DNA of 64,000 nucleotides from Solicoccozyma terricola (GCA_001600875.1 BCLD01000016.1:107502-171501), one strand, 5' to 3'. Shown: positions 1 to 12,822, numbered from the stretch's first letter. Numbers and translations are program-made. The notes: generated from the letters alone by a model not told the origin.

Positions 1-48
1 ACTCTCGCATATCGGTATAATCGCCGAGGAGCAGGGGGGGGGGGGCAA

Positions 49-103
<55 letters not shown>

Positions 104-543
104 TAGGATTGCCCTCTATGCTATATGCTATGGCATGTCCCGCTGCATCTGAACCCCGGGTGGCGACGGACATTTCCCAACCCCATGTCCGCGGTGCGGG
201 GGAGGGGGTGTCACTTACCCCGTCATCGCCCATTCCCCCAGTAGACAGTGAACCTCGGTGGGTATATACATCTTACTTACTCCACCATCATCACACCCTA
301 TCCCTCTCTACCTCCCCCTCTCCCTCTCTCCCAAACACACACGGATGATGATAGACTGATTGAGGGAAACTTTGTTCTACCGTTAAGAAGATCATTAGAC
401 ACACTCACATACCCCACATCGTCAAACCCATCCCTTCAAGAGGTATACACATAACCCCGTGTATCTACACATCCGGTAACACGATTCAAACTCCACAACC
501 ATAACCATAACCACGACGTGATACTCAAGACCCCTACAGCATC
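1..543. other. Left-edge intergenic region with long G tracts
   Basis: No gene is visible. Two uninterrupted G tracts occupy 34-45 and 50-102, followed by CT-rich sequence that runs into the first gene. The segment from about 200 to 543 is presumably the promoter and 5' leader of the NIPA-like gene. The length of the G tract is unlikely to be exact in a short-read assembly. Confidence 0.6.
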
Positions 544-3299
544 ATGATCCAACAAATCGATTCTAAACCGTCCATTCCAGTATTCATCGGTATCCTCGTT
601 GGTCTTCTTGCTTCATTCGTTCAATCACTCGGTATGTTCCCCCCCCCCCCCGNCCCCCNNCCTTTTTCTTTCTATCGGATTGGTTTACCCGCGTCGTTTG
701 GTCTTTGAGGGTGATCATGTAAGACTGATGTGTTGTTTGTTTGTTTGTTGTTTGTTTGTTTGTTGGTTATTTCCTTCCCATTTCGTTTCGACGAGAGAAA
801 TTAGGGTTAACGATTCAGAGGAAGAGTCATATTCAAAATGATGAAAAATCAATTGATAGACGGAAAAAGGCACATAAAAGACCGTGAGTTTTTTTTTTCT
901 TTGTTTTGTTTGGTGCGAGAGGATCGGGGGTTTTTTAAGGGGTGGTAGAGGTGGATGACTGGGGTAACTGAAGATGTGTTGTTTTGATTCCCCCCCCCCC
1001 CCCCGCGGACTTATAGGTTATGGTTGGTTGGATTTGGTGAGTGAAGTGGTGTTCAGTGTGAAACATAGGAAACCGTGGGGGCTGATAGATAGATTTGTAC
1101 ATGACGTGATAGCTATATTCATCTCGTGAGTTTCATCAAAAAAGCGTATCCCCCCGCTCCCCCATCCCCCATCCACAGGAACTGAAATCTAGATCTACAT
1201 TGTTCTTTTTTTGCGGCATCAACAGATCGAATTTATTCGGAACAGTCTTTCAAATAGGTGCATTACCGATCGTCATCCTCGCGCCACTCGGAGCTGTGAG
1301 TCCGAAATTCGATCGAATGAACCCCGGTTCTCCAAGTTGACCCCCCCCCCCCCCCCCATATTTTCATACTCCAGGTATCTCTACTATGGAACGCCCTCCT
1401 CTGTCGTTTTCTCCTCGGAGAACATTTCTCTAGATCTACTTTATTCGGTACAGCATTCATCGCTTCAGGAGCAGTCCTCATCGCTGTATTCGGTGTAGTA
1501 CCGGAACAAAATCATACATTGGATGAATTATTGGATTTATTCGCAAGACCGACGTTTGTGGCGTATTTTACATTGATGGGTGTTGCGGTGTTGGCTGTGC
1601 TTGCTACGGTGAGGTATTTGGACGGATCCCCCTCATGCCCGCTCCTTTCCAAGGAGAGGAGACGCCCCCGCATCGCCCGATTCGGTACTGACGCTCTCCG
1701 ATTCATTTTCCAAAACAGAGTCATCTGGTAGAATTTGGAATTCGAAATTCTATCAAACGACACGCTATACGATGCGATACTACACCCGATCAATCACCAG
1801 CTCCATCTTTATATGAACCACCATCGACCGCCGAACATCCTGCTATACCTTTCCGAGTCACTCGAGGGAGTAGAAGATGGAGCGCTCCATCTACACCGCC
1901 AACTATACCTGGAACTCTACCTGCGCTTTCATTGGGAGACGATCATCCGATTCAAGTCGCTGAAGAAGGGAATGATGATGGGATCGATAAGATTCCAATC
2001 AATCGATCTAGGAAACACGTCACTATCCTCCTACCCTCTGATCATCATCGACGTTCATCCGAGTCAATCCCACTCCTAGAGTCATCACGACAATCACCTG
2101 GACAACCGTCCCCAACGCAACAGAAAACTCTCATCCTACTTGGAATGGCATTCGCAGCAGCATCAGGAACACTCAGTGGGATGTGTCTCCTTTTAGCTAA
2201 ATGTGCAGTCGAATTACTCATCTTGACATTCGCGAGTAAAAATGCGGATAATCAATTCAAGGATTTTAAAAGTTGGGCATTGGTAGCTGGGTTGGGAATC
2301 GCAGCTCTGGCTCAATTGTTTTATTTAAATCACTCGTTGAGGTTGGCTGGACCGGCGTTGATTTGTCCATTGGCGTTTTGCTTTTATAACATTTCATCGA
2401 TATTTGGTGAGTGTTGGGTGGTGCATTCTTCCCACGGGGGGGGGCGGGGGGGGGTTTCCGTTGGACTAACCGACTCGCCTAACCGTTTTTTTTTCGGCTC
2501 GGCGCACACCTCAGACGGTCTCGTTTTCTACTCTCAATTCTCTCAACTTCGACCATACCAAATCGTTCTCGTCACAGTCGGTATCGCCGTCCTCCTCCTC
2601 GGTGTATGGTCCGTATCCGCTATTGAGCCGTCCGGTCTGGGTGGAGTCGAAATCAACGGATGGGCGGATGATAGCTTGTTGGAAACGGATGATGATGGTC
2701 AACCACTCTTTGGAGAGTCGTATTCGGATGAACCAGAGTTTGCTTTTGGCTCGGAATCACCATCGACGACTAACTTGCCTGTCGAAGGGACGACATTCCC
2801 TCTCAGTCCCACGGCTGCATCGTTACCCACCTCGCCGCTCTCGCCAATCTCGTCAACATCCCGTCGTCGGAAATCGGATAGAGCACGACGTTCTTCCATT
2901 CAAGCACGTTTCGGTACACTTATTCCGGATTTATCGCCCGCAGGTGTACCAGCTGGTTTCGCCATTGGTCTTAACACCAGTTCCCCGGGATTCGTGCTTC
3001 GTAGCGTGGAACATGGAGCGGAGGATATTACGCGGGTAGGCTTGGGACTTGGAAAATTCAGACCGAGGAGTTGGAGTGGGAGTGCTGTCGAAGGAAGCAC
3101 ATCGCTGGATGGCTCACCGTCACCAAGGAATGTGCACCAACCAGCGTCGCCTGCCTTGAAGACGACGACGACGACGCCGCCGTCGTCTCAACTGCATGAG
3201 GTCGAAGGTGCAAGCTGGGGGAGTTGGTGGAGGACGAAGCTGCATATCGGGAGCAGGAAGGGAGATGGGAAGATTCGACTGCCACTTGATGAGCAATAG
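544..3299 (+). CDS. NIPA/DUF803-family magnesium transporter
   Basis: Multi-pass membrane protein of the NIPA (DUF803) family, whose members move Mg2+ across plasma or endosomal membranes. I rebuilt eight exons: 544-631, 805-883, 1017-1036, 1113-1125, 1226-1295, 1375-1608, 1719-2406 and 2515-3299. The joined protein begins with a hydrophobic helix (IPVFIGILVGLLASFVQSLG), then GLTIQRKSH and RPLWLVGF. After these come the family core SNLFGTVFQIGALPIVILAP, the helix after SLLWNALLCRFLLGEHFS, and GAVLIAVFGVVPEQNHTLDE. Later helices follow, ending near VTVGIAVLLLGVWSVSAIEPS. The C-terminal 250 or so residues are Ser/Pro-rich and probably cytosolic and disordered. The third and fourth exons are only 20 and 13 nt. 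The start is the first ATG in frame with the first helix. Substrate is inferred from the family. Confidence 0.85.
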
Positions 3300-3562
3300 A
3301 CGATCGTCACATTTCTGAATTGTATCTACATTTGCATAGCTGTTGGTTGTATTACTACCCTGCATGGATGAGAACCGGAGGTGGAGAGGGACGGATGGCC
3401 GGAGTGACTGGGGTACCATGTGCCAACGTGACCCAATCAACATGGGTTGTCACCACACGAGACCGGAACCACCAAGATCGGGATCAAGCGAAAGCACAGC
3501 GGGTGGGTTGCGTATCATGCGTTTCCTGTTTGCGAATATCCGTCGGTAGTGACATGCATGGG

Positions 3563-6500
3563 ATGCCAACGAGGACAAGTACGTTTGCACGCAGAGTAGC
3601 TTCAGTCCTTCAGTCCAACACCACTCCCACTACACCATCACACGTCCTATACCATCGCACCCGTTTCCTGTCAACAACCATGACCACACCTACCGCCATG
3701 TCGTCAAAGCACAAGTTATCCATGCTGAGGGAGATCATGACGGCGAGGAGAATCGATGCTTAGTGAGTGTGAAAGGTAGCGATTCGACTGTACCGTATCG
3801 TCATGCTCACGAGCAAACGAAACCTGCTACAGCGTGGTACCATCTGAAGATGATCGTGGGGACTACGCCGCTCCTGTTCAATGTCAGCTTCCACTCGCTG
3901 ATCTTACCCCTGAATGATCCCATTCAGACTCCTCTGAATACCTCGCGGAATGCGATCAAAGACGAGCATACATCTCTGGCTTTGATGGGTCCGCAGGATG
4001 CGCCGTCATCACCCACAACGAAGCTCGGTTGTGGACCGATGGCAGGTATTGGTTGCAAGCTGAGAAGCAATTGGACGAGTGGGTGGTCGGAGTGGTGACC
4101 TTGCATCAACTTGAAATATCTCTGACCTTTCAGTCTATCTCTACAGGGGATGGACGCTGATGAAGTCTGGAATGACTGAAGTGCCAACATGGAATGACTG
4201 GGTATCAAAGGTATATTCATCACCACCACCTCCTCGCTATCCACCTTCTTTTAACTCACCCTGCATCCTCACAACAGGATCTTCCGAAACCATCTCGGAT
4301 CGGTATCGACCCACGTCTCATACCCTTTAGCGAATATCAAACTATATCAGAGAAACTCGCCAAATCCTCTTCGGAACAAGCCGCATCGACGCTCGTTTCT
4401 GTTGATGAGAATTTGGTGGATGCCGTATGGGAGGCAGAGAAGGGATCTGCGAAGGGCAGACCTGAGAGAGTCGCCAGTGAAGTATTTATCCTTGAAGAGA
4501 AATACGCAGGTGAGTTGGCTTCCATCATCGGTGACACATGCAAACTGATAGGTGATGACCTTTGTACCACAGGACAATCCTCCAAGGATAAACTCGAGGC
4601 TCTTAGAGTTGAACTAGCTAAATCCGGTGCTGAGGGTTTAGTCGTATCCATGCTCGATGAAGTGGCTTGGTTGTTCAACCTACGTGGTGCGGATATCGCT
4701 TACAATCCTGTTCGTCTAAACTTCCCACGTACTTGATTGTATCCATTTTTGTTCTAACAATTCCCCCCCGGCTTACAGGTCTTCTTTTCATACGCCATCT
4801 TGACTGCCACCGATTGCACTCTCTTCCTCCGACCTGAATCAACGCCACGAGCCGTTCTCGACCATCTCGCAAGCACGAATGTCCGAGTCAAGGCGTACGA
4901 CAAGGTGTGGGATGCTCTCAAAGCACTAGGCTCAAGGGTCTCATCGACCAAAAAGGAGGAAAAAATCGAAGATAAAGAGAATCAAGGAAAGGTGCTTGTA
5001 GGTAACAGGACCAGTTGGGCCGTTGTCGAAGCTATCGGAAAGGATATAGTCAAAGCTGTAAAGTCACCGGTGATGGATGCCAAGGCGATCAAGAATGAGG
5101 TGAGTGTGATGGTTTCGGTTGCGGAAAATAGGGAAACATCCTGATGAGTGGGTGTTGCTGCTGCTGCTGCTGCAGACTGAGATTGAAGGTTTCCGTCAAT
5201 GTCATATCAGGGATGGAGCTGCATTAGTGGGTGTTTTTCAAGGCAGTCGGGTCTGGGAGGGGCCACCTGATAACAGAGAGTTGTACTCTACAGGTCCGCT
5301 ACTTTGCATGGCTCGAAGAGAAGCTGCAATCAGGTGCAAAGTTGACCGAGTACCAAGCTGCCGACCAACTTGAAGCCTTCAGGAAGTGGGTGTTCATATT
5401 CTGTCTTCGATCAGTGACAGCCAGCGGACATTGACTTGCTTCTTGTCGCAGGGAGAACGATTTGTTCAAGGGATTATCATTCGATACCATTTCTTCTACA
5501 GGACCGAACGGAGGTGAGTCTTGTAGCAGATTTACCGATTTACCCTTGAAAATATCGCGTGATTTGACCTACGTAGCTATTTCACCCAGCCATCATCCAC
5601 TACTCGCCACACCCGACTGACAGCCAAGTGATCGACGTGAATGCAATGTACCTATGTGACTCCGGAGGTGGGTGATTGGGAGCTATCGGCCCTCGAGAAC
5701 CTTCTCATCGGTTGTTGAACTCACAGCACAATATATGGACGGCACGACTGACACCACACGTACATTGGTGAGTCTCTCTGTCGGCTTGTCGTACTCATCT
5801 GTGGCCAAACCTGACCTTACCTTTGATCACCAACAGCACTTTGGCACTCCTACAAAGGAGGAAATTCGAGCTTTCACTCGTGTGTTGCAAGGCCACATCG
5901 GTAAGTTGCTTGAGAACCACACTGAAATGGGATTACATTGTTGATTTTTGTTTGATTCTGTATGTACAGCTATTGATACCAGCATCTACCCCGTTGGAAC
6001 TACGGGTGAGTGTGTCCATCTTCATCCTCGCTAGACCAAAAGCTGATAGAAGTTCCGTTGTCATCAGGATTCCAACTGTAAGCTCCGCCTCCAGCCCTCA
6101 TCGCCACTATGAAAAATTCCAAGCCTGGCCTGACTGGACGCTGCTTTTTTCATTCCCAGCGATGTGTTTGCTCGACGAGCACTCTGGCAAGATGGTCTTG
6201 ACTACCGGTAAGGCGATCTTGTCGCGTGTTTTCTGATACAATCTGCTGATTCAAAATGAACACATGCTCGTTAGTCATGGCACGGCCCATGGCGTCGGTT
6301 CATTCTTGAACGTCCACGAGGGTCCTCAGGGTATCGGAATGCGAATTTCTTACCATGATACTCCACTCAAGGATGGTATGGTCATGTCTAATGGTGGGTT
6401 TTGGGTCCTCCAACAGGGTTCTTGGTGTGAACACAGCTGACAACTGGGAGGCGCGCCTTAGAACCTGGATACTACGCCGACGGGAAATTTGGTATTCGGA

Positions 6501-6907
6501 TCGAGAATATCATTGTTGTTCGCAAGGTGGAAACTCTGAATAATTTCGGTGATAAGGGTTACCTGGGCATGGAGGTAAGTGCGGGAGAACATTTGTTGGT
6601 TGTCTGTCATATGAAGGGTTATGCTGATTGGCCGTTGTTGTACTCTTTTTGTTGAATATTAACAGTATGTGACTATGGTGAGTGTTGTACGGAATGCCAC
6701 CTGGTACATCTGGCTGATACGTCATGGTTCATTGCGCAGGTACCAATCCAGACCTCCCTTGTGGATACATCTCTCCTCACGAAAGAAGAGATCTCCTGGA
6801 TCAACAAGTATCACGCGGATGTCAAGGAAAAGGTTCTACCTGTGTTGGAAAAGTTCGGTGATGGTCTCGCCGTGAAGTGGTTGGTGAGGGAGTGTGGTCA
6901 GATATGA
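3563..6907 (+). CDS. Xaa-Pro aminopeptidase (aminopeptidase P, M24B)
   Basis: Metallopeptidase that removes an N-terminal residue preceding proline. Many exons join into the classic three-part protein. The N-terminal creatinase-like part contains [32 protein letters not shown] and [17 protein letters not shown] middle part contains [19 protein letters not shown]. The pita-bread catalytic domain has [19 protein letters not shown] (two metal-binding Asp), [19 protein letters not shown] (His), [10 protein letters not shown] (Glu) and GIRIEN (Glu), so all five metal ligands are present. The stop falls at 6905-6907 after a conserved C-terminal helix. The Met at 3563 opens an Arg/Ser-rich, acid-free leader ending near RTRFLSTT, which looks like a mitochondrial presequence. 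A second in-frame ATG at 3680, with A at -3, would give the cytosolic form. An ATG at 3554 is also in frame. Confidence 0.88.
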
Positions 6908-7284
6908 GGTGTACCCGGGGGATGTGTGGTGTATACTGTTGCGGGTTGAGCTGCGGTAGATATGCCATTCAGCATGGGATGGGGCACGCGGAGATGGGCC
7001 AGACCCGGACGCTGTGTTACGAATTCCCAATTTCAAAGGTAAACAGCTACCATCGTGGTGGGATCAGGCGTCCACACCACAGCGCACACACAGTCCACTC
7101 GCACTCACTCACGCACGCAGCCGGCGATACAGCTCCAGCAGCACATCACTACTCGCTTACACTCACTTCCACCGAGCCTCCTGGTCCTGCTATCCCTCCA
7201 TCACCACCAGCCCATCCGTCACGCAAACGGCGAGGGCACATCCGTACGCGAGATCTGGGGCAACAACACCTCTTCCCCCTCACC
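6908..7284. other. Intergenic, aminopeptidase P to DGAT2
   Basis: Holds the 3' end of the aminopeptidase gene and the promoter/5' leader of the acyltransferase gene. Between 7075 and 7160 it is rich in CACACA/CACTC. Open frames here have no recognisable protein. Confidence 0.5.
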
Positions 7285-9562
7285 ATGGGCAACTCAACAA
7301 CTACCGATCCTGCCAAATCAGACTCTCTTAACGTGAACGGCGACATGCCTACTCCTCCTTCTCCACGGCCGAATGGGATATCAACTAAATCCCCTATTCT
7401 ACGGAACTTTACTGAAGCTGTACAACGAGGACTACCGCGTCCACAAATGCCACAGATGCCACAGATGCCTCAGATGCCGAATATACAGCTACCAGGCAGT
7501 AACATCGAGGTTCAGTGAGTGTTATCGCCTTGAATGGGTCCACCTCAATGAAGATCTGATCTCCATCCCCTCCGTCCCTTCTAGCTTCGCACCTCTTAAC
7601 ATCCCCGCCCATCGTCGACTTCAAACCGCAGCCGTAGCGATCTGGGCGCTTCTCCTTCCACTATGCGTCATCACCTTTTTCTGGCTATGGTATGTCAATC
7701 CAGTCGTAGCCTGTTTAATTATCAACCTTGCTGATATCACTACGTCTTCCGCGGTCATCTCGTATTCCCCATCCTACAGCTCCATCCCATTCTTTTGGCC
7801 TTTAATCGGCCCTTATCTCTTTTGGATCTCGATCGATCAAGCACCGATACATGGTGGTAGACCAAGTGCTTGGGCTAGAAAATGGAGGATATGGAGATCT
7901 TTTGCAGGTAGGTAGTTGCGTCGTTGTTACACGACAAGCCGATACTGATCTATGAGGTTCGACGGCAGGGTATTATCCGGCCAGGTAAGCCTCAGTAGCT
8001 TCGTGTGTCATTCATAGAATAAAGTAGCTGATGTGGATCGTGGATGTTCACAGCATCGTCAAGGTTTGTCATTTGACCATATAAAGTATATCTGATGGTT
8101 TTTGAACTGACGTTCGGATCCACACGGTCAATAGGAAGCAGACCTTCCAGCAGATAGATCATATGTTTTCGGATACCACCCTCATGGCATCATTGGGATG
8201 TGAGTGGGGTGTGAACTAACGTATTAAATGTCTATAGACGGCCTGACGAATGATGTAATATTCCAGGGGGGCATTCGCGACTTTTGCTACAGAAGGTTAA
8301 AACCTTCCTCCTCGTCCTCACGCTCAAGAATCCCCATACTAACGTCCTGTTCCCCCAACAACAGGCACCGATTTTTCCACCCTCTTTCCAGGTATCAAAC
8401 CCCATCTCCTCACTCTCGAATCCAACTTCAAAATCCCCCTATACCGCGACCTAATCCTAATCCTAGGTATCGGTTCGGTTTCAAAACGATCATGTATGAA
8501 CATCCTAAGACAAGGTCCAGGTAGTGCGATCACGATTGTCGTCGGAGGTGCTGCGGAGAGTTTGGCGGCGCATCCTGGGACGAATGATTTGACTTTAAGG
8601 AAGAGGTTCGGGTTTATCAAGATTGCAGTTAGAGCAGGGTGAGTGGTTGGTTGCCGTGCAATGGAAGTGATGAGTTGGGGAGGTTTCGATTTGACACGAA
8701 TTTTTTTCGGTCTGTGATATTGGCAGTGCCTCACTAGTGCCAGTCTTCTCGTTTGGTGAAAATGACGTGAGTGTTGGACGACCTTGCTACCAACCAATTT
8801 CACTGACGATTTTCCCACTTGGACTAGATTTACGAACAACTGTACGCCTCGATCTGTTTCTATCCAGACTGTATCAACCGATTCTGACCTTTACCACGTC
8901 TTCACTCACTCAACAGTGCAAACTCTAAAGGCACGTTTGTGTACAAAGTCCAAAAGCGGTTCCAAAAGATGGTTGGATTCACATTACCCTTGTTCCACGG
9001 TAGAGGGTGAGTTTGATACCCCGATTCTGTGCTTGTTGGATTGAGGACGCTGATGCGGGCGAGGACTCTTGGTGCGTTGTAGGTTGTTTAATTGTGAGTT
9101 TACTTGATGGCGCGATTGGGAGATCTGTAGTTGATACGAGTTCGGGATTGTCGGAACACAAGACAATTATGGTCTTATGGCAAGTTTCCTAACTCGGATA
9201 ACGGCTGAATCATCACGTCGCTGACTTTTTCAAATTCAAATAGCCATATCGACATCCGATCGTCTCAGTTGGTGAGAACCTCCCTATCATAGCTGTTCGC
9301 CCTTCCTGGAACTCATCGCATTCCACTTACCCCAACTCAGTTGGTCGTCCAATTCAAGTCGAACAAGCCGACGAACCTACTGCCGAACAATTAGAAAAGA
9401 CTCAACGAGCATACATTGACGAGTTGATGCGGTGAGTTTGTGCGGTTCTGCTCTCCCATAGGAAAGATGACTGATCGAAGAGTTATGCTTCGCAGTATTT
9501 GGGATACATACAAGGACGTATACGCTCGTAATCGGACTCGAGAGCTGACTCTTGTCGACTGA
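7285..9562 (+). CDS. DGA1: Diacylglycerol O-acyltransferase, DGAT2 family
   Basis: Catalyses the acyl-CoA-dependent last step of triacylglycerol synthesis at the ER and lipid droplets. The N-terminus is a low-complexity cytosolic segment with a (QMP)n repeat. Two adjacent hydrophobic segments follow (AVAIWALLLPLCVITFFWLW, then VNPVVACLIINL). The catalytic block is complete: YVFGYHPHGIIGM carries the HPHG motif, then GAFATFATEGTDFSTLFPGI, LRQGPGSAITIVVGGAAESL, RFGFIKIAVRAGASLVPVF and FGEND. The C-terminal part has VGRPIQVEQADEPT and ends at 9562. The frame runs across about ten short introns. The ATG at 7285 is the first Met in frame with the leader and has good context (CACCATGG). A monoacylglycerol or wax acyltransferase of the same family is the only realistic alternative. 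Confidence 0.88.
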
Positions 9563-10623
9563 AAGATGTCTGCATTCAGTTGTCTGCTGTTCATTCATCG
9601 CTGTCACCCTTTTGCCACATTGTAATCTATCTATCAGATGATACATGTGTTTCAGTCGTGCTCCCTCCGCATGCAACTACGTGTTGACGTGTCCACCTCC
9701 GCTCTGCAGTGGATGCTTGCTACGAGATTTCAGGTGACCGACTAAGCCAGGTTGCGAACCTGCTATTGATGAGGGTGAAAAGGAAAGTTGCACGTGATTC
9801 TAGCCACGTGCCAGTTTTAGCGGAGAAATGCTGCTGAATTCAGGAACAGACAAGTCCGGAATGCTGCAGAACATCATCAACTGGGGACTCATAGGCCTAG
9901 AGTGTCGTTGGGTGAGGGATGATCTGGGGGGGGGTATGAATGGGAGCTTGAACTGGCCGAAGGGTCCTTGCCTTCGAAAATTGACTTATACTTCGAGGTA
10001 ACTATCGCGCGGCTTCCAATTGAGTACCCATATCGTCCATGCAGCCCTAACCCCTACCTTTGCGCTCACCTTGATATCTGACCACGATGTTATGGAAAGG
10101 GGAAGATCGAGCCTTCTAAACCAAGCAGGAGGCTCTAGCTAAAACTTTCAGTATGCTCAGATAGCCGAGCTACGGCGATTACGGTAGGCAAGCTTCTCCT
10201 TGGTGAAGTTACGCCGCGAGCACCTATCTTCGAGCTATTCATCGCCAGCAACTGATCACTTCGATCGAGCTTATGGTTTTCAGATACATATCGCCTCTGA
10301 GTTCGAAACTGATTTCTCCACCGAAATGAAAGTGAACAAGAAAATATAAACCCATGGATGCTCTTTGGAAAGTATTTGCATGGGTGGCAAAAAAGGGAAC
10401 GGAAACAGGGGGTATGCTGCTACCACATCCTTAACTCAATATCAAGGTCATTTGTAAATAATGACAGCCTCACACTTGATTTACCACAGACAACCCATCA
10501 TGTGATATTCCCTGATACGAACACCGTCTTAAACGACTTGGTGGCAACGGGCTGCTTTGGGAATAACCCGTTGTGGGACTCTTTGCAAACAATATCTTTG
10601 ATCTCCACATGGTCCATCATTCA
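9563..10623. other. Intergenic, no gene seen
   Basis: About 1 kb downstream of the acyltransferase gene. No protein or RNA gene could be recognised on either strand. Two CACGTG hexamers lie 14 bp apart at 9791-9796 and 9805-9810. Confidence 0.45.
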
Positions 10624-11269
10624 TCATGTGGTTTTACTACTAGAACCGGACGCCTTCTCATTTACACTTTCTATTGAAGATAGCATACTCCCTTCGTCGA
10701 CAGTCTGTTCCGTGGTGGCATCCGACTGAACGGAGGTTGGTGGAGGCGATGGCAGCGGGCAACGATTCCTCTCCCACGGTTCCTGCTTCGTTTCGACGGT
10801 TTTGCCTATAGTGCTGGATTCGTAAAGCGACCTCACGTCGTTGGGGACTCTTCTGGGCTCCGATGGATGCAGGGCTTGGGAATTGCAGTTCTCCGGGAGC
10901 TTGCGAAATGGAACATTGGAGGACATTTCTGCGTTTGGATTTGGGTCTACTGGTAGGTTGCGTGGAGTAGTCGCACGATCGGTCAAAACCTTTCGATGGG
11001 TCTTTGTGGTTCGGGAAGATTTGATGTATTGTGTGTGGTAGTGGTACTGCATCCCTTGGGGCAAACGATTCTTCCCCTTCCCTTATAACTGTCTTTTTGC
11101 AAAGTGGCCCTCTTTTGATGCTCGTCATACCACAGCCTATTTGAACCTCAGCTGTGCTCCGACACAGCGTCATTCTCCTATTACCCCTTCTTAAACAGCC
11201 ATTACTTTGTTGATTGTCATTCCATATGACTGATGCCAAGCATGCCGGCCGAGTATCTACCAGACCCAT
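10624..11269 (-). CDS. Doubtful hypothetical protein, overlapping minus-strand frames
   Basis: Two long minus-strand frames overlap here: 11269-10658 (starts with ATG, about 203 residues) and 11064-10624 (no ATG start, Ser/Thr/Pro/Glu-rich). Neither resembles a family I know. The second has the look of a disordered coding tail (VQSDATTEQTVDEG, SSIESVNEKASGSS). A single spliced gene could use the ATG at 11267-11269 and shift into the second frame through an intron, but I cannot place the junction. It could equally be non-coding. Confidence 0.25.
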
Positions 11270-11615
11270 GAAACGAAAGACAAAGGATTACCTACCCGGC
11301 TAGGTTGGCGGAAAATATTCAATCTCAGTCGCAACGTGCAGCGCATTCGACAACGTCGTCATAGATAAGGAAACAAGTGAATAATATCAACAAGAAACAC
11401 AAGAAAATATAGCTACATCTCCGCCGATGACGACTCTATCTTCATCTAGTTCTCGACCCAACTTCCTTTCATACATTTCTTTATTGTCCTTTACGTCTAA
11501 CCCAAATGGGACGATCTATTCAGTCATTTCAGCAAAGTGCTTGTCCTCTCTAAATAGCTCAGTAGCATGCATCAGCATTCTTTCAAACGGGGAAGGAAGA
11601 GAGGGAGAGAATTGC
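11270..11615. other. Intergenic, no gene seen
   Basis: Spacer between the doubtful minus-strand ORF and the stop codon of the Mpv17-family gene. It likely carries that gene's 3' UTR. Nothing else is visible. Confidence 0.4.
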
Positions 11616-12822
11616 TCACTTGGCATTCAACAATGACAGGTAAATGTTCCAAGCGATTCCGCAAGTTGATTGGAAAGGTACTCGATATCTGATCACATAC
11701 ACCCAGGGGATGTCTTGTAAGCAAAGGGAACGTAGTGTGAACGATTGTTGAGGAAGGCAAGGAATTCACTGTAATGGCATCAACCTGAAGTTGATCGCTT
11801 GAGCTAGAGGCCAGACCTTCCAGTTTGAGAGGAGGGCGGCTGTAAAAGGTCGGTGTCAGGGGTTGATCAATTTGTTGCGATGACACTGATGTAGATCCAC
11901 GAAAGGCACTCACGCATGTACATCTATAATGTAATCCGCAATTGTGATTTGTTTGTGAGCGCGCACATAAACCGGGAGAGTGGAATCTCTTTAACAGACC
12001 CTAACAGACACTCACATCACTGAATTTATCGCCAACCTCGCTTACATTTCTACCTTCCATGAACCCCATCGCTGTGACGAAGAATGCCAACTATTGACGC
12101 AGATCACAAAAATCAGTATTTTTGGATTCACCTCCTCCCGTTCGGTCCACCTTCTCTTCACCACCCAACACTCACACCTATGGGCGCCATTAAAAGCTGA
12201 TCCGCAAGAACCCTTTTCACAAGCTGAATTGTCATTCTCCTCTTCCCATATGCTCCACTCATCCCACTAGCTTTCCCAGGTCCGGCCAACGTCGAGGACG
12301 TTAAAGCTCTCATTGGGATAGCTCGTTCAAGGAGCCGCATCCAAGCACCGATGATTGGACCGAGAGCTGCACCGAATACTGCGAATCGGACTGTTCTGAG
12401 GGGGTCGTATGCGGGTGAAGGGATGTGGGAGGGTGTGAGCTGTGAGAGTTGGGGTGGGAATGTCAGGTTGATGTTGTGGGGTTATAATGAGCAAGAATTG
12501 GTTTCTGACCATGATTTGCGATGTTTGCGCCTGTTGTTGAGCGATGGGCAGGGGGGGGGGAGGGGGTAGATATCGAGGTAGTCAGCTAGTGATCTATACA
12601 TTAATCGACTTTGCACCTTCGATTGGGGAGCTGAGGTCACAGATCTATCGAGAGAACTTTGTGGCTACAATTATCTTCGAATTGGAAACAGAGAACACTC
12701 ACTAACGCATCCGCAATAGTATTCAACACTCCATTCGTTATCGTCAGCGTCACCACCGGTCTTCTATCGAAATTTGTGGTATAGAACCTAGCGAAGGCGA
12801 CGATGAACTGAGGAGCTGGCAT
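11616..12822 (-). CDS. Mpv17/PMP22-family membrane protein
   Basis: Small four-helix membrane protein of the peroxisome or inner mitochondrial membrane. Exon 1 (12822-12703) encodes MPAPQFIVAFARFYTTNF and TITNGVLNTIADAL. A 21-nt exon (12530-12510) supplies AQTSQIM. The next exon gives AYDPLRTVRFAVFGAALGP, GPIIGAWMRLLE and RVLADQLLMAPIG. Then follow FFVTAMGFMEGRNVSEVG and ALLSNWKVWPLAQAINFRLM. The last exon encodes YRVPFQSTCGIAWNIYLSLL before the stop at 11618-11616. The WKVWPLAQAINF and YRVPFQ blocks are the family signature. The segment after WMRLLE is longer than in yeast Sym1. Whether it is the mitochondrial (Sym1-like) or peroxisomal (PMP22-like) member cannot be told. Confidence 0.82.

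Noticed and set aside
34..102. G tract at the left edge as a telomere or chromosome end
   Set aside because: It is a pure G homopolymer without a telomere repeat unit, and the same kind of tract occurs throughout the window.
109..454. Short open frames upstream of the NIPA-like gene
   Set aside because: Low-complexity CT/CA-rich translation, no proper ATG context and no domain; most likely promoter and leader.
10290..10330. B-box-like GTTCGAAAC upstream of the doubtful ORF
   Set aside because: The flanks do not form a T stem and no A box lies at the right distance.
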